Below, in pieces: positions 38,750 through 48,754 of a DNA stretch of 64,000 nucleotides. Origin of the DNA: Acetivibrio alkalicellulosi (lineage in GTDB: Bacteria > Bacillota > Clostridia > Acetivibrionales > Acetivibrionaceae); the NCBI GenBank assembly GCA_008125075.1, contig VLTH01000001.1, positions 1,028,671 to 1,092,670 on the forward strand. Direction: 5' to 3'. Each line of letters starts with the position of its first letter. Within the stretch, counting starts at the first letter, position 1. A program made the position numbers and the translations under genes. A model generated the notes under the pieces. The model searched no databases. It had not been told where the DNA came from and worked only from the letters and a program-made list of their open reading frames with translations.

Positions 38750-39916
38750 TTATCCTAATTTATAAATATTATAAACATCCTCTTTATTTAACTTCTTAAA
38801 ATTACCTAAAGTAATTTGATCGTTCATAGTAGCTTTTGACGCCATTTCTTCAAACCTGTCATCTTCAATATCCATCTCTTTTAATGTAACAGGAAGACCT
38901 ATTTGTCTAAAAAACTCAGTTATCTTTTCTATACCTTCTAATGCAGTTCTTTCAGGATCTTCAAAATTCATTTCTACATTCCATACCCTAACTGCAAATT
39001 GAACAAATCTATCAAGATTATTCTTATAGACATATTTCATCCATGCTGGAAATACAACAGCTAATCCAGCTCCATGTGCAACATCATAAATTGCACTAAT
39101 CTCATGTTCTATATTGTGGGAAGCCCAATCTTCAACTCTTCCTGTTCCTAAAAGTCCATTATGTGCAACAGTACCTGCCCACAAAACCTCAGCTCTTCCA
39201 TCATAGTTATCAGGCTCATTTAATACAATAGGAACATTTTTAATAATGGTTTTTAGGGTTGCTTCACATAGCCTGTCTGTCAAATCTGCATGAGTAACAT
39301 TAGTAAAATATCTTTCCATAATATGTGCCATCATATCTGCTGCACCACAAGCAGTCTGATAATTTGGAAGGGTAAATGTTAGCTCTGGATTTAATATTGA
39401 AAAAACAGGCCTTATTAATTCAGAGTACATTCCCCTCTTAAGCAAACCTTCCTCTTTTGTAATTACAGAGTTTGGACTTGCTTCACTTCCAGCAGCTGGA
39501 ATTGTTAATATTACTCCGACAGGAACAGCTTCTTTAGCTTCAGCTTTTCCTTCAAAAAAGTCCCAGACATCTCCATTATACGGTACACCTACAGCTATAG
39601 CCTTAGCGGAATCAATAGCACTTCCTCCACCAACAGCTAGAATAAAATCTATTTCATTTTCTCTACAAATCTTTATACCTTCATTTACAAGACCAAGTCT
39701 TGGATTTGGCACAGCACCACCAAGTTCTACGAATTCAACTCCTGCACTTTTTAATGAATTAACAACTTTATCATATAAGCCCGTCTTTTTTATACTTCCC
39801 CCACCATAGTGTAGTAATACTTTTCTTCCATGTCCTTTAATTTCATCTCCAACTTTTAGCTCAGTTTCACGGCCAAAAATTATTTTAGTAGCATTTTGAA
39901 AAATAAAGTTTTCCAT
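38750..39916 (-). CDS. Iron-containing alcohol dehydrogenase
   Basis: 388 residues of the group III (Fe-dependent) ADH family, closest to clostridial NAD(P)H butanol dehydrogenases. GGGSIKKTGLYD, VGGGSAIDSAKA (nucleotide binding), TIPAAGSEASPNSVIT, the metal-ligand region DMMAHIMERYF, HNIEHEISAIYDVAHGAGLAVVFPAWM and KAT are present. It probably reduces aldehydes to alcohols in fermentation. GGAGG site before ATG. Confidence 0.95.
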   Translation of the reverse strand: MENFIFQNATKIIFGRETELKVGDEIKGHGRKVLLHYGGGSIKKTGLYDKVVNSLKSAGVEFVELGGAVPNPRLGLVNEGIKICRENEIDFILAVGGGSAIDSAKAIAVGVPYNGDVWDFFEGKAEAKEAVPVGVILTIPAAGSEASPNSVITKEEGLLKRGMYSELIRPVFSILNPELTFTLPNYQTACGAADMMAHIMERYFTNVTHADLTDRLCEATLKTIIKNVPIVLNEPDNYDGRAEVLWAGTVAHNGLLGTGRVEDWASHNIEHEISAIYDVAHGAGLAVVFPAWMKYVYKNNLDRFVQFAVRVWNVEMNFEDPERTALEGIEKITEFFRQIGLPVTLKEMDIEDDRFEEMASKATMNDQITLGNFKKLNKEDVYNIYKLG

Positions 39917-39991
39917 ATATAATAAACCTCCAAAAAATTTAAGTACTATAATTATTATAACTATAACTAATAATAATTTCCACCATTACAA

Positions 39992-40477
39992 CTACAACTT
40001 ACATACCATTAAATACTCTTCTTCTGATTCATTAATTACTTCAAATCCAACATTTTTATACATCTTGACAGCATAGTTATCTTTTTGTACAGCTAAAGAT
40101 GTCCTTTCATATCCATTATCTTTTAGCAATCTTAACATGCTTTTCATAAGGGCAGTACCAATGCCTTTTCCTCTATATTCCTTGTATAAAGAAACTGCAA
40201 ATTCAGGAGTTTTCTCATCAATATTTCCATAACCTTTCACCTCTCCTGACAGTATTCTAGTCCATACAGCACCAACTACTTTTTCATTAACTTCAGCTAC
40301 AAGACACAAATCATCAGGTTTCCCAAAACCTTCAATGTACACTTTAATATCAGGTTGTTCAATTATACTTCTTGGTAAAAGATTTTTCTCATCCCTTTGA
40401 AAAATTGCTTCATAAATAAATTCTTTTAGCAGATGTATTTCTGTATCTTTAATTGGTCTAATTATGTATTCTTCCAT
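39992..40477 (-). CDS. GNAT family N-acetyltransferase
   Basis: 161 residues; ATG 40477 follows AAGGGGG at 6 bases. The GNAT core shows VAEVNEKVVGAVWTRIL, then EFAVSLYKEYRGKGIGTALMKSMLRLL (motif A, RGKGIG) and RTSLAVQKDNYAVKMYKNVGFEV (motif B). The substrate is unknown. Confidence 0.88.
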   Translation of the reverse strand: MEEYIIRPIKDTEIHLLKEFIYEAIFQRDEKNLLPRSIIEQPDIKVYIEGFGKPDDLCLVAEVNEKVVGAVWTRILSGEVKGYGNIDEKTPEFAVSLYKEYRGKGIGTALMKSMLRLLKDNGYERTSLAVQKDNYAVKMYKNVGFEVINESEEEYLMVCKL

Positions 40478-40605
40478 TTTTGTTCCCCCTTTATTAACCA
40501 ATCTATCTAAAACATATTCTACCATAGTATATCAAACTAAGTCTACTTCGATTCAGAGGCACATAAATGCTGATGGCTATATTGCTTCAGCTGATGTTAC
40601 CACAT

Positions 40606-43600
40606 CTAAAATAGTGACATCTGCTCCTGCTGTACCTTATAAAAGGCTGATTCCAAGCCATCATGGGACTTGACCAGTTTTGACTGTATTACGCTCATGT
40701 TCATACCTGTAAGTACCCTGTGAATTAAGCTGTAGACCACATCAAATTGCATATATATGTCAACTTGCATATGTCCTGTAAGACAAATCATCTGTGTATT
40801 TGTTGCCCTTGCTAAGTCAAATATATATGATAGAAGATAGTTTGCATTTGCCTGTCCGAAAGGATTGTCTATCCATATCACTTTTGATGATTCCTTCCAC
40901 CCTGTTTTTTTGTACCTTAAATATGAAATAATCGATATAAACATGGCAAAAAATCCTGCTAGCTTTTCTCCCCCTGACCAGCTTACAACAACTTCCCACG
41001 GAATATATCTTGATGCTCCTACTGTTGACTCTGGTTTAAATACTTTAATAGAGTATTCATTTAAGCTTGTTACAGCATCTAAAAGCCTTACAGGTGACAT
41101 TATCTTTGCTATTTCTCCATCAATTCGTGCTGGATCATATTTTCCCTCTTCCTTCATCTTTTCAATTTCACTTATTGAAGCTTCTATATAACGTGTCATC
41201 AATGCTTTACCCTCTTCTTTATGAAGTGCAGGCATTTCAATAATTACAGTTTTTCTACTTGTTCCTTCAAACTTTATTTTAGAAAAACCATCCACAGATT
41301 TTAACTCATCATAAACAGCCTCTGCCTTAGCATAGCATCGCTCTACTATCTCATCCTTATCTCTTAATGATTCCTCTAATTGAAAACTGGTTGCATTTTT
41401 CATATTTTCAACACTTTGTAGCATATCTTTAAAAAGTTCTTTTACAAAGCTATAGTTATACATGTCATTTTTGATAATCTTCTCTAATATCATTCGTATT
41501 GTAATGTTTTCAGCCCAATCAGCTTCCCTGTAAAGATTATCATAACTCTCATTGATGCTTATTTCAAAGTTATTAAGATTTTTAATTAATTCCTTATATT
41601 TTTTTCTATAATCATTAGCTATTACAGCAATGTTTTCAACAGGAAGCTGAATCATATCCCACATGGATATTGTCTGTTCATTATGTAAAACACTATCCAT
41701 ATTTTCTCTTGATGATGTTTTTATTACTATTTCATTTTCATTTATATAGTCCTCTAGCCTGTTTTTGTATTCTACAAGCTTCCCTTTTCTCTTTTCAACC
41801 TCTTCAAGTTTTTTAATGTTTTTTTGTTTTTTCCTATTGTATGCCTCTATTCCATCATTAAATGTCTTTTCATTGACGTTTTCTATATACTCAAAAGTAT
41901 ATGGTTCTAGGTTAAACCTTTTTTGAATTCCAATTTGTAGCTCTTCTGTTTTGCCTTCTAACACAGCAATTTCAAGAGATAGTTTACGCTCTTCACCATC
42001 TATTTTCTCATATTTTGTCTTAAGTCCATAGAGCTCTTTTTTGCTATTTTCTAAATCATCATAAGTAAAACTCTCTTTAGTCTCTTCAAAATCCTCTTCA
42101 GTAAAACCATTTAAGTGTATTTGGTTTAATAATTTTTCTGCATCTTTTTTACACTTATCAATAGACTTTCTAATTTCTTCAACCGCACTATCTTCAATTT
42201 CCCTTTCAAGCCCTTTAGCCCTTGATAAAATATAATCTAAAGTTCCATTTATTTTTTCTGTTGGCTCCTTTATATCAAGCTTTAGTGATATTTCATCAAA
42301 AAGCTTTGACCGATCCTCAATGTCTCGTTTATTGTCTTTTAAATTATCTTTTAAAATTTCAATCTTTTTCAGTAACTCTTGTAGTTCCTTATCAATTAAA
42401 GTTCTTTCCTCCTCAATATTCCTTTTCTTTTGTTCTTCTTCTTTTAGTTGCCTATTGAGCTTTTCTAACTTACCTGTAATTTTAACAAATTCTTTTAGCA
42501 TTTCTATATCTTTTTCTTTCTCCTCAATAAGCTTATTTGCACATGCCACATCATTAATATTCTTATCAATTAGTTCATTAAAACACTGTCTTTTTTCTTC
42601 TAATCCCTTTAAATCTGCTTCTTTTTTTGCAATATCATCTTGTATAGAGTTTAGACTATTTTGATTTTCACTTAAATAATTTATAGGATATAGCTCTTTA
42701 AATTCAAAGCATCTTTCCAAAAGACCTGTTATTTTTTCTACATCTTTTTTCATTATTTCATACTGTTCTTTTGTCTTGTCAATTTTCTCATCAAGACTTA
42801 TTAAATAGTCTTTAAACTTATCAGGCTTAAGTGAAAATACATTGTTTTGTGAAAACACTACATAAGCTTCCATGTCACCAAGTCTGTCAATTCCACCTGT
42901 CATTTCATTGCTTTTACCTTTTGTACTTATTCCATCCTGAGAATCTACTATAAATGTCACTGGAAAGTTTTCAACCAGTTCCAAAATTTCAGATGATATA
43001 TCATTTATCATTTGAAGTTGCCCTTTTTGAATAACAATTGAATGACACAAAAGAGGATTTTGATGCAAAAGCTCCCCTCTTAAATGATCTTCCTGATTTT
43101 TAAGCCACAATGATCCCGGTATACATCTAATGTCCTTTTCATTTAGCAACTCATAAACTTTTTTAAGTTCTATATCTGGTATATAATAATCACAACCTTC
43201 AAAAAGATACTTTCTCTTTAATAGTTCATGATACTTTCCCAATACATTTGATGCAGAGTTATCTATTTTTATTTTTTTAGCTTTTAATGCTTCATGTGCT
43301 TCATTACTATATATATCACCTAAGACCTCATACATGGATATCTCATTATTTAATTTAGAACACTTTTCATTATATAATAATATGTCCTTTTCAATATTAT
43401 TTTTCTTTTCAGCTGCTACTGCTAAAGCTTCTTTAATTCTGCTTTTTGTAATATCAACATCTTCGATTTGTTTTTTTGTCTTTTCTATTTCATCTGTCAT
43501 TTTTTTTATTTCATTTTCTAAACTTTCTTTTTCTTTTGAAAGTTTTTCCACTCCCTCATCCGCACCAATAAGCAATGTAACATCTTTAGCAAAGTATCTT

Positions 43601-45024
43601 GTGATCTTTGAATGTCCATCTTTTAAATCTATAATTCTTGTATTAATAGATGACAATACATCTCTTATACTATCTCTTTGAGTATTTATTTCTTCAAGCT
43701 TTTTAATAAGATTTTCTTTTTCCTTTATATGTTGTTCTTTTTTTTCTTCTAAGCTTTCCTTGTTTATTTTAAGTTTAGATAAATCATCATTTAAAAGCTC
43801 TTTTGCATAATAAAGACAATTTTGATACTCCTTATCTATTTCGCTTCTCTCTTTTGTTTTAGTTTCAAGCTTTGCCATAAGATTTGAAAGATGATTTCTC
43901 TGTTCTATCATCTCATTATATGCAAAATTTGATTCAATAAATTTTATCTTTTTATCATAATTTAAAATATCATTCTGAGTTTTTAAGACTTCTCTTTTAA
44001 TTTCTTCATGCCTTGATTTTAACTTTTCCATATCAATTATCTTATTTTGATAAAATAAGCTGTCTTTTTTGTATAAAAGCTCTTCGATTTTCTGTAAATA
44101 TTCATTATTCATCTCTTTTAATGATTCACCATCTTTATATAGCTTATTTACAGCAATAGATATAAGGTTTTCAAGTGCTAATATGTCCCTGCTTGTGTTA
44201 TTTATTTCTTCCACACTTACACCATAATCTTCAAGCTTTAAAAGAAGGCTATTAGCTTTATTGCAAAAAGCTTCATAAGTCTTTATGCTATGCTGATAAA
44301 GAGGTATGTTTTTTAAGTTTTCCAGATGCTTTTTAAAGGTTTGGGCTAAAATACCTTCACTTTCACCCTCTGTTGTAGGAATATTCGGAATGATAAGTTT
44401 TTCAATTACATTTCTCGACTTTCTTGCATTTTCAAAAAATTTATCAATACCACCTTCTGATTGATTTATAGTTTTGATGGCTTCAAATTCTTCTTTAAAA
44501 AGATTAAATGTGTGTATTTTATCCCTGTATTCTCTTTGTCTGTCCCTTGAATAAGTATTTATATTAAGCCTCATTTCAGAAGACATCCTTTTTAAGTAAT
44601 TATAATATTCTGAAAAATTGGCAACCTGTTTATCTTTATTTACCACTTCAATAGCTTTAATATCTAAATGGTATGGCAGAGTATATGTGTGAGTATATGT
44701 AAAAAATCTTATCCCATCTGCATTCTTAGAAACACATATTCCTGTCAAAAGGTACTCTCCCCTTGTTCCGTCAAGTTTCCATTCAACTAAAATATGTGTG
44801 GGAGATGCTCCTACTTTAAAGTAGTTTGAAAAATTCCTTGTACCCATACTTGTATTTGGCAACACTACTTGAAGTGCCAACTGGAGGATAACACTTTTGC
44901 CTCCACCGTTTTCAAGATTAATAAGGGAGTTTTTTGTGTCAAACTCATATAATTCATTTGATATATATTTTTTATCATCATCATATCTAAAATTAACTAT
45001 TCTAAATCTATTAATCTGAGGCAA
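40606..45024 (-). CDS. jetC: Wadjet JetC: SMC/MukB-like condensin ATPase
   Basis: 1472 residues. The N-terminal ATPase lobe has Walker A ENGGGKS (38-44). A very long antiparallel coiled coil (about 280-1150) is interrupted by a hinge-like region near 590-700 (CDYYIPDIELKKVYELL ... DRLGDMEAYVVFSQ). The C-terminal lobe has the ABC signature WSGGEKLAGFF and Walker B VIWIDNPFGQ. Wadjet complexes extrude plasmid DNA and cleave it through JetD. TTG start. jetB, which should overlap its start, is represented only by a 24-codon tail; the intact jetB lies 8.7 kb upstream. The separate transcription and stoichiometry are unusual. Confidence 0.92.
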   Translation of the reverse strand: MPQINRFRIVNFRYDDDKKYISNELYEFDTKNSLINLENGGGKSVILQLALQVVLPNTSMGTRNFSNYFKVGASPTHILVEWKLDGTRGEYLLTGICVSKNADGIRFFTYTHTYTLPYHLDIKAIEVVNKDKQVANFSEYYNYLKRMSSEMRLNINTYSRDRQREYRDKIHTFNLFKEEFEAIKTINQSEGGIDKFFENARKSRNVIEKLIIPNIPTTEGESEGILAQTFKKHLENLKNIPLYQHSIKTYEAFCNKANSLLLKLEDYGVSVEEINNTSRDILALENLISIAVNKLYKDGESLKEMNNEYLQKIEELLYKKDSLFYQNKIIDMEKLKSRHEEIKREVLKTQNDILNYDKKIKFIESNFAYNEMIEQRNHLSNLMAKLETKTKERSEIDKEYQNCLYYAKELLNDDLSKLKINKESLEEKKEQHIKEKENLIKKLEEINTQRDSIRDVLSSINTRIIDLKDGHSKITRYFAKDVTLLIGADEGVEKLSKEKESLENEIKKMTDEIEKTKKQIEDVDITKSRIKEALAVAAEKKNNIEKDILLYNEKCSKLNNEISMYEVLGDIYSNEAHEALKAKKIKIDNSASNVLGKYHELLKRKYLFEGCDYYIPDIELKKVYELLNEKDIRCIPGSLWLKNQEDHLRGELLHQNPLLCHSIVIQKGQLQMINDISSEILELVENFPVTFIVDSQDGISTKGKSNEMTGGIDRLGDMEAYVVFSQNNVFSLKPDKFKDYLISLDEKIDKTKEQYEIMKKDVEKITGLLERCFEFKELYPINYLSENQNSLNSIQDDIAKKEADLKGLEEKRQCFNELIDKNINDVACANKLIEEKEKDIEMLKEFVKITGKLEKLNRQLKEEEQKKRNIEEERTLIDKELQELLKKIEILKDNLKDNKRDIEDRSKLFDEISLKLDIKEPTEKINGTLDYILSRAKGLEREIEDSAVEEIRKSIDKCKKDAEKLLNQIHLNGFTEEDFEETKESFTYDDLENSKKELYGLKTKYEKIDGEERKLSLEIAVLEGKTEELQIGIQKRFNLEPYTFEYIENVNEKTFNDGIEAYNRKKQKNIKKLEEVEKRKGKLVEYKNRLEDYINENEIVIKTSSRENMDSVLHNEQTISMWDMIQLPVENIAVIANDYRKKYKELIKNLNNFEISINESYDNLYREADWAENITIRMILEKIIKNDMYNYSFVKELFKDMLQSVENMKNATSFQLEESLRDKDEIVERCYAKAEAVYDELKSVDGFSKIKFEGTSRKTVIIEMPALHKEEGKALMTRYIEASISEIEKMKEEGKYDPARIDGEIAKIMSPVRLLDAVTSLNEYSIKVFKPESTVGASRYIPWEVVVSWSGGEKLAGFFAMFISIISYLRYKKTGWKESSKVIWIDNPFGQANANYLLSYIFDLARATNTQMICLTGHMQVDIYMQFDVVYSLIHRVLTGMNMSVIQSKLVKSHDGLESAFYKVQQEQMSLF

Positions 45025-45082
45025 AATATCCCAACCCTTCTACAAATGATAAAATTTCTTTCTCGTCTGGATAATTTATAAA
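45011..45082 (-). pseudogene. 3' remnant of a second jetB, overlapping the jetC start
   Basis: Read in one minus-strand frame, this stretch encodes about 23 residues ending in a stop that overlaps the jetC start. The piece NYPDEKEILSFVEG matches the very end of the intact JetB (YYPESTRKKEILSFLEP), with a 3-codon indel. It then continues LGYFASD before the stop. There is no start codon; the left part merges into the stop of the AAA gene. It therefore marks the original jetB-jetC junction. Confidence 0.75.
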
Positions 45083-46230
45083 TGACCAAAATCATCTATA
45101 AATTGATTTACTGTTTCATAATTTACTTTATCTTTTGAACTTGTCTGTCTTTTAGATATCATGTAATTGTAAATATATATTTCAAAAATTTTATTATGTA
45201 TTTGCAAATTCGTTGTATTATTTTTAAAAATACTATATATTACACCTTTGTTGATTAAAGGATTAGCTATATTGTAAGTGTAATTTTTCCCACTTATCAA
45301 AATATCCTCTAATATTCTATATAAATCATTATCATTCTCTAGATTTTTAATTAAATCATCAAATAATGTGTTGGTTTCAGTAAGTAACTGTTTTACTGCT
45401 TCTAAAACACTTTCATTTGTCCAATAATCAATCTCCTCATCAATGATTTTGCATATCTTACTTACTAAAAATGGATATCCACTTGTGAAGTTGTAAATTT
45501 CCTCACTTATTTTATTTACATCTATTCCCTTTTTATGTTCATTTTCATATTCATTAAGCATTGTTGATATTTCAAATGAATTAAAACTCATATCAACTTT
45601 AAAATCTGATGCAATATTCCATGGAGAATTAAATTTTTTTTCATTATTAGGCATAATCTTGATTTTTAGATTTTTAATATCATATACTCCAGACAGTACG
45701 ACACTTTTAAATGTACTGTCTAATCCTTTTTCTCTTTCAAGATATTTATTTCTAAGCATACCAAGAAAGTGTAAAAAAATCTTATTATCACTACTCTTAT
45801 CAACTTCATCAATCAAAAGGATAATTTCTCGTTTGCAGTTTTTAATGAGTTGAGTTATTCTTTGAGATAATTTGTCAAAGCCATTTAAATCTTCTTTGCC
45901 TTTCTCCCAATTATCAATATTGATTTGCTCGACTTTATTATGTATTAAACTTCTAGTAACTAAATTAATAAATGCTTCAATAAAAGAATTCTCTGATGCA
46001 AAAGCATTCTCACCCATTGCTTCAAAACTAATGTCTATCACAATATATTTTTCTTTTAATCTATTGTAAATATTTAAAAGAGTGGTGGTTTTACCATATT
46101 GTCTAGCTCTGTTTATAGTAAAGTATTTTTCTTTTTCAATTAATTCTACAATTTGATTTATTTTATTACTTATATCAACCATATAGTGTTTTCTTGCAAC
46201 ACATACACCAGTTATATTAAATTCTTTCAT
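45076..46230 (-). CDS. AAA-like ATPase, probably lacking its nuclease C-terminus
   Basis: 384 residues from ATG 46230 (GGAGG 9 bases upstream; the 46311 start is rejected). The start MKEFNITGVCVARKHYMVDIS and an atypical Walker A RARQYGKTTTL, with Walker B IILLIDEVDKS, identify a clostridial AAA-like family. Homologues I recall continue past the FIDDFG region for another 130 or more residues into a PD-(D/E)XK nuclease. Here the stop falls at the junction with the jetB remnant, so the gene is probably truncated. A consensus promoter lies upstream. The role may be defence or mobile-element related; uncertain. Confidence 0.75.
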   Translation of the reverse strand: MKEFNITGVCVARKHYMVDISNKINQIVELIEKEKYFTINRARQYGKTTTLLNIYNRLKEKYIVIDISFEAMGENAFASENSFIEAFINLVTRSLIHNKVEQINIDNWEKGKEDLNGFDKLSQRITQLIKNCKREIILLIDEVDKSSDNKIFLHFLGMLRNKYLEREKGLDSTFKSVVLSGVYDIKNLKIKIMPNNEKKFNSPWNIASDFKVDMSFNSFEISTMLNEYENEHKKGIDVNKISEEIYNFTSGYPFLVSKICKIIDEEIDYWTNESVLEAVKQLLTETNTLFDDLIKNLENDNDLYRILEDILISGKNYTYNIANPLINKGVIYSIFKNNTTNLQIHNKIFEIYIYNYMISKRQTSSKDKVNYETVNQFIDDFGHL

Positions 46231-46267
46231 TTTTAATAATCCTCCAGAAAGTTTAAACACTATAATT

Positions 46268-46297
46268 ATTATAACCATAAACAATAAGAATTGCCAA
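46268..46297 (-). promoter_or_regulatory. Consensus-like promoter of the AAA gene
   Basis: On the minus strand TTGGCA (46292-46297), an 18-base spacer and TATAAT (46268-46273), 38 bases before the ATG. The bases around the -10 are nearly identical to those upstream of the alcohol dehydrogenase gene (39945-39975). The rest of 46298-46715 has no supportable gene. Confidence 0.7.
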
Positions 46298-46715
46298 TAA
46301 GGCAAATACAAAATTAAATGCTGAAATTAGCAAGATACTTAACCAGACTTAAAAGGTTTTAAATAATTAAGCATAAAGAAGAAAAACTAGAAAACTTAGT
46401 GTTTATTTTAATGCGACAAGGTCAATAATTTTCTTTCTATATTTTAGCACCTACACAACACAGTATTTAAACTTCCATGCCGTGTATTATAACTTGTATA
46501 ACTTAACATCGCTTTCGCCTTTGGAGATTTTGGAAGTGTTTACTACACTGTAAATTATACGGCAGGAGAATATTTTGTCATATACTTTAGATCACACATT
46601 TAATTCTCTTCGGTGTGGCTGGTGGATTAGATTTTGATTCATTAGAAATATTTCGACAACTATCTTGACAAACGATAAATCCTTTAAAGTATGACAAACT
46701 GTATTTAGTGAATTT

Positions 46716-47183
46716 TTATTGTTCTGCATAGTTAGTTGATAAGACACTTTGTACCTGCTGATATTCTGTTGGATTGAAATTTAATATACTATAGTCTCTA
46801 AGTAATAAACTTAAGAAACATTTATTCATATATGTTTTGATAAAGTTTAATATAGAATACACCATCGTGTAACAAACTTTTGATTCTTTTTTTGCAATAA
46901 TGTTTATTTTATCCATCGAGCATTCTCTAAACAAAAAACAAAATACCATTGATTTTGTTTCAGCTAAACAAAAATCATCACATTCATAGATGATTTGGTA
47001 TTCCTGTTCTATCAATATCTCTTTAAGTTGTTCTATAAGTTTACTATTACTCAAAGAACATAAATATTTTTCAATATTCAACTTTGCAATAACAATATCA
47101 TCAAAAATACTTTGACTATAAATTAAGTTTTTTGAATGCACAAACTCCTCATACAAAGTTTTTGTCACTTCAATACATGTCAT
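46716..47183 (-). CDS. Unknown protein, last gene of the phosphoesterase-MazG-Tmk-rSAM cassette
   Basis: 155 residues, no family recognised. ATG 47183 follows GGAAGG and overlaps the radical SAM stop (47180) by 4 bases, a sign of coupled translation. The protein looks largely helical, is Cys-rich for its size (about 8 Cys) and has no signal or membrane helix; the segment MVYSILNFIKTYMNKCFLSLLL is amphipathic-hydrophobic. Given its place, it may be a partner or small regulator of the radical SAM enzyme. This is inference only. Confidence 0.7.
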   Translation of the reverse strand: MTCIEVTKTLYEEFVHSKNLIYSQSIFDDIVIAKLNIEKYLCSLSNSKLIEQLKEILIEQEYQIIYECDDFCLAETKSMVFCFLFRECSMDKINIIAKKESKVCYTMVYSILNFIKTYMNKCFLSLLLRDYSILNFNPTEYQQVQSVLSTNYAEQ

Positions 47184-48106
47184 ACATAACCTTCCTTTGT
47201 GCTTAAACAGCATAATCTATACGTACTATTAATATTATACAGGTATTTTTTCAATTTATCAACATCAGAAATATGGCATATTTTATAATAAGGATTATTT
47301 TTTGTACATGCACATGGAAAAACATCCCCCAAATATGTAATATAAAGCAATCTTACTCCAGCTTCACACCCTCGTGAACTATCAAAAGGTCTACATGGCG
47401 CTATTTGAGGATATCCTGATATCGTAATCTGTGGAAAAAAGTTTTGTCGATTAAGATAATTGATTAAGATATTACAATGCTTGTTATGAGTTAAACACAA
47501 CTCATCCCAATTTTTTTTTGCATTACCATGCTGTATTAACTTCAATAATCGCACTTCAGATGCTCCAATAAAATTTGCATACTCTAAAATACCGTCAATA
47601 TCATTTTCGTTATCAGAATATATTACACTATTAAATTTTACATCAATACCTTCTTTTAAAAGATTTTTCATTGCATTATTCGTTAATAAGTGCGACGATT
47701 GAATGTTAGTCATTGAATCATGTATAACCGAGTCGTAACTGTATACTGATACATAACACATTTCTAATCCTATACTATGCATTTTTCTTGCTCTTTCATT
47801 AGTAATAGATTCTAAATTCCCTTCTTTATTAGATGTTATTCCTGATGTAAAAAGACCTACATGCGTATCAATAGGCTGTATGCTAACATGCTGTATCAAC
47901 TCACTAATATCTTTACTTAAAAGAGGTTCTCCACCTGTAAAAAACACATAAACCGAATATTTATTTAATAATTGAATTAATTGGGCAATATCTAAAAAAG
48001 TATATTTTCTTTTTACTTGATCTCGAATTAAATGAGATGAACAGTGTTTACATCTCAACTCACAATTGCGTTCAATTTCAAAATGAATTTCAAAAGGAAA
48101 TTTCAT
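47180..48106 (-). CDS. Radical SAM enzyme with SPASM-like C-terminus
   Basis: 308 residues. The cluster motif CELRCKHC (CX3CX2C) is near residue 14. FFTGGEPLLS (GGE motif) and conserved barrel strands follow. The C-terminal part has several Cys (APCRPF, RGCEAG, FPCACTKN, KICHISD, RLCCLS) arranged like SPASM/twitch domains with auxiliary iron-sulfur clusters. It lies 12 bases after the kinase gene and overlaps the 155-residue gene. SPASM enzymes usually modify peptides, but next to nucleotide enzymes it may act on a nucleotide. It is not obviously a prokaryotic viperin. Confidence 0.85.
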   Translation of the reverse strand: MKFPFEIHFEIERNCELRCKHCSSHLIRDQVKRKYTFLDIAQLIQLLNKYSVYVFFTGGEPLLSKDISELIQHVSIQPIDTHVGLFTSGITSNKEGNLESITNERARKMHSIGLEMCYVSVYSYDSVIHDSMTNIQSSHLLTNNAMKNLLKEGIDVKFNSVIYSDNENDIDGILEYANFIGASEVRLLKLIQHGNAKKNWDELCLTHNKHCNILINYLNRQNFFPQITISGYPQIAPCRPFDSSRGCEAGVRLLYITYLGDVFPCACTKNNPYYKICHISDVDKLKKYLYNINSTYRLCCLSTKEGYV

Positions 48107-48118
48107 AAATCCTCCTTC

Positions 48119-48754
48119 TTATAGTATTAAAAACTGTGAAATTGAATTCCAAATATTTTCAAAGACTTCTTCTATGCTTCCAGATGAATCAACAATAACA
48201 ATATTCTCTTCACTTTTTAATTTTTCAAATGCTTCAAAGTATTTATCTCTTACTTTTCTAAGCCGCTCTTCCTTTTCAAATAATTCCACGTGAAATCTCT
48301 CTCTCTCAATTCGTTCAAGAGCTTTTTTGACAGGAACATCAAGAAATACAGTTACTGTTGGACGTAAAATATCAGCACTAATTGAATTAGCTTGAATAAC
48401 CCAATCCATTTCCATGTCTACACTGTGATAAGCATAAGATGAAAAATAATATCGATCTGTAATTACCGTAATACCATTATCAATTTTTTGACATATTCCA
48501 TCTGTTTTATTTAATAAGTGATCAACTCTATCCGCAACAAATAGACTTGCAATAACTCTATTATCAGCAGAAATTCTACCTGTCATAATTTGATGTATTA
48601 ATGAACCTATAGGAGAATCAGTTGGCTCTTTAGTTTCATAACACCTTATACCGTAATCATTTAATCGATTTAATAAATTTCGAATTTGAGTGCTTTTCCC
48701 TGAACCATCAATACCTTCAAATGCGATAAATTCGCCCCTACTAATCTCGTTCAT
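48119..48754 (-). CDS. Thymidylate kinase homologue
   Basis: 211 residues from ATG 48754 (GGGGAG upstream, overlapping the MazG stop by 14 bases). The P-loop EGIDGSGKST (13-22), the DRYYFSSYAYH (DRY) motif, a lid with RERFHVELFEKEERLRKVRDKY and TVFLDVPVKKAL are typical of Tmk. Its place in a defence-like cassette instead of a DNA-replication operon suggests a second, specialised nucleoside-monophosphate kinase, perhaps for a modified deoxynucleotide. The housekeeping tmk should be elsewhere. Confidence 0.9.
   Translation of the reverse strand: MNEISRGEFIAFEGIDGSGKSTQIRNLLNRLNDYGIRCYETKEPTDSPIGSLIHQIMTGRISADNRVIASLFVADRVDHLLNKTDGICQKIDNGITVITDRYYFSSYAYHSVDMEMDWVIQANSISADILRPTVTVFLDVPVKKALERIERERFHVELFEKEERLRKVRDKYFEAFEKLKSEENIVIVDSSGSIEEVFENIWNSISQFLIL

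Noticed and set aside
42222-43681. Several plus-strand frames of 78-115 codons inside jetC
   Set aside because: Phe/Ser/Leu-rich shadows of the Lys/Glu-rich coiled coil on the other strand.
46495-46605. Plus-strand open stretch encoding a protein-like piece (AFAFGDFGSVYYTVNYTAG)
   Set aside because: Only about 33 codons, no start, no ribosome binding site and no family match; may be a relic but cannot be supported.
47180-48106. Radical SAM gene next to a nucleotide kinase as a prokaryotic viperin
   Set aside because: The cluster motif context (CELRCKHCSS) and the Cys-rich SPASM-like C-terminus do not look like viperin.
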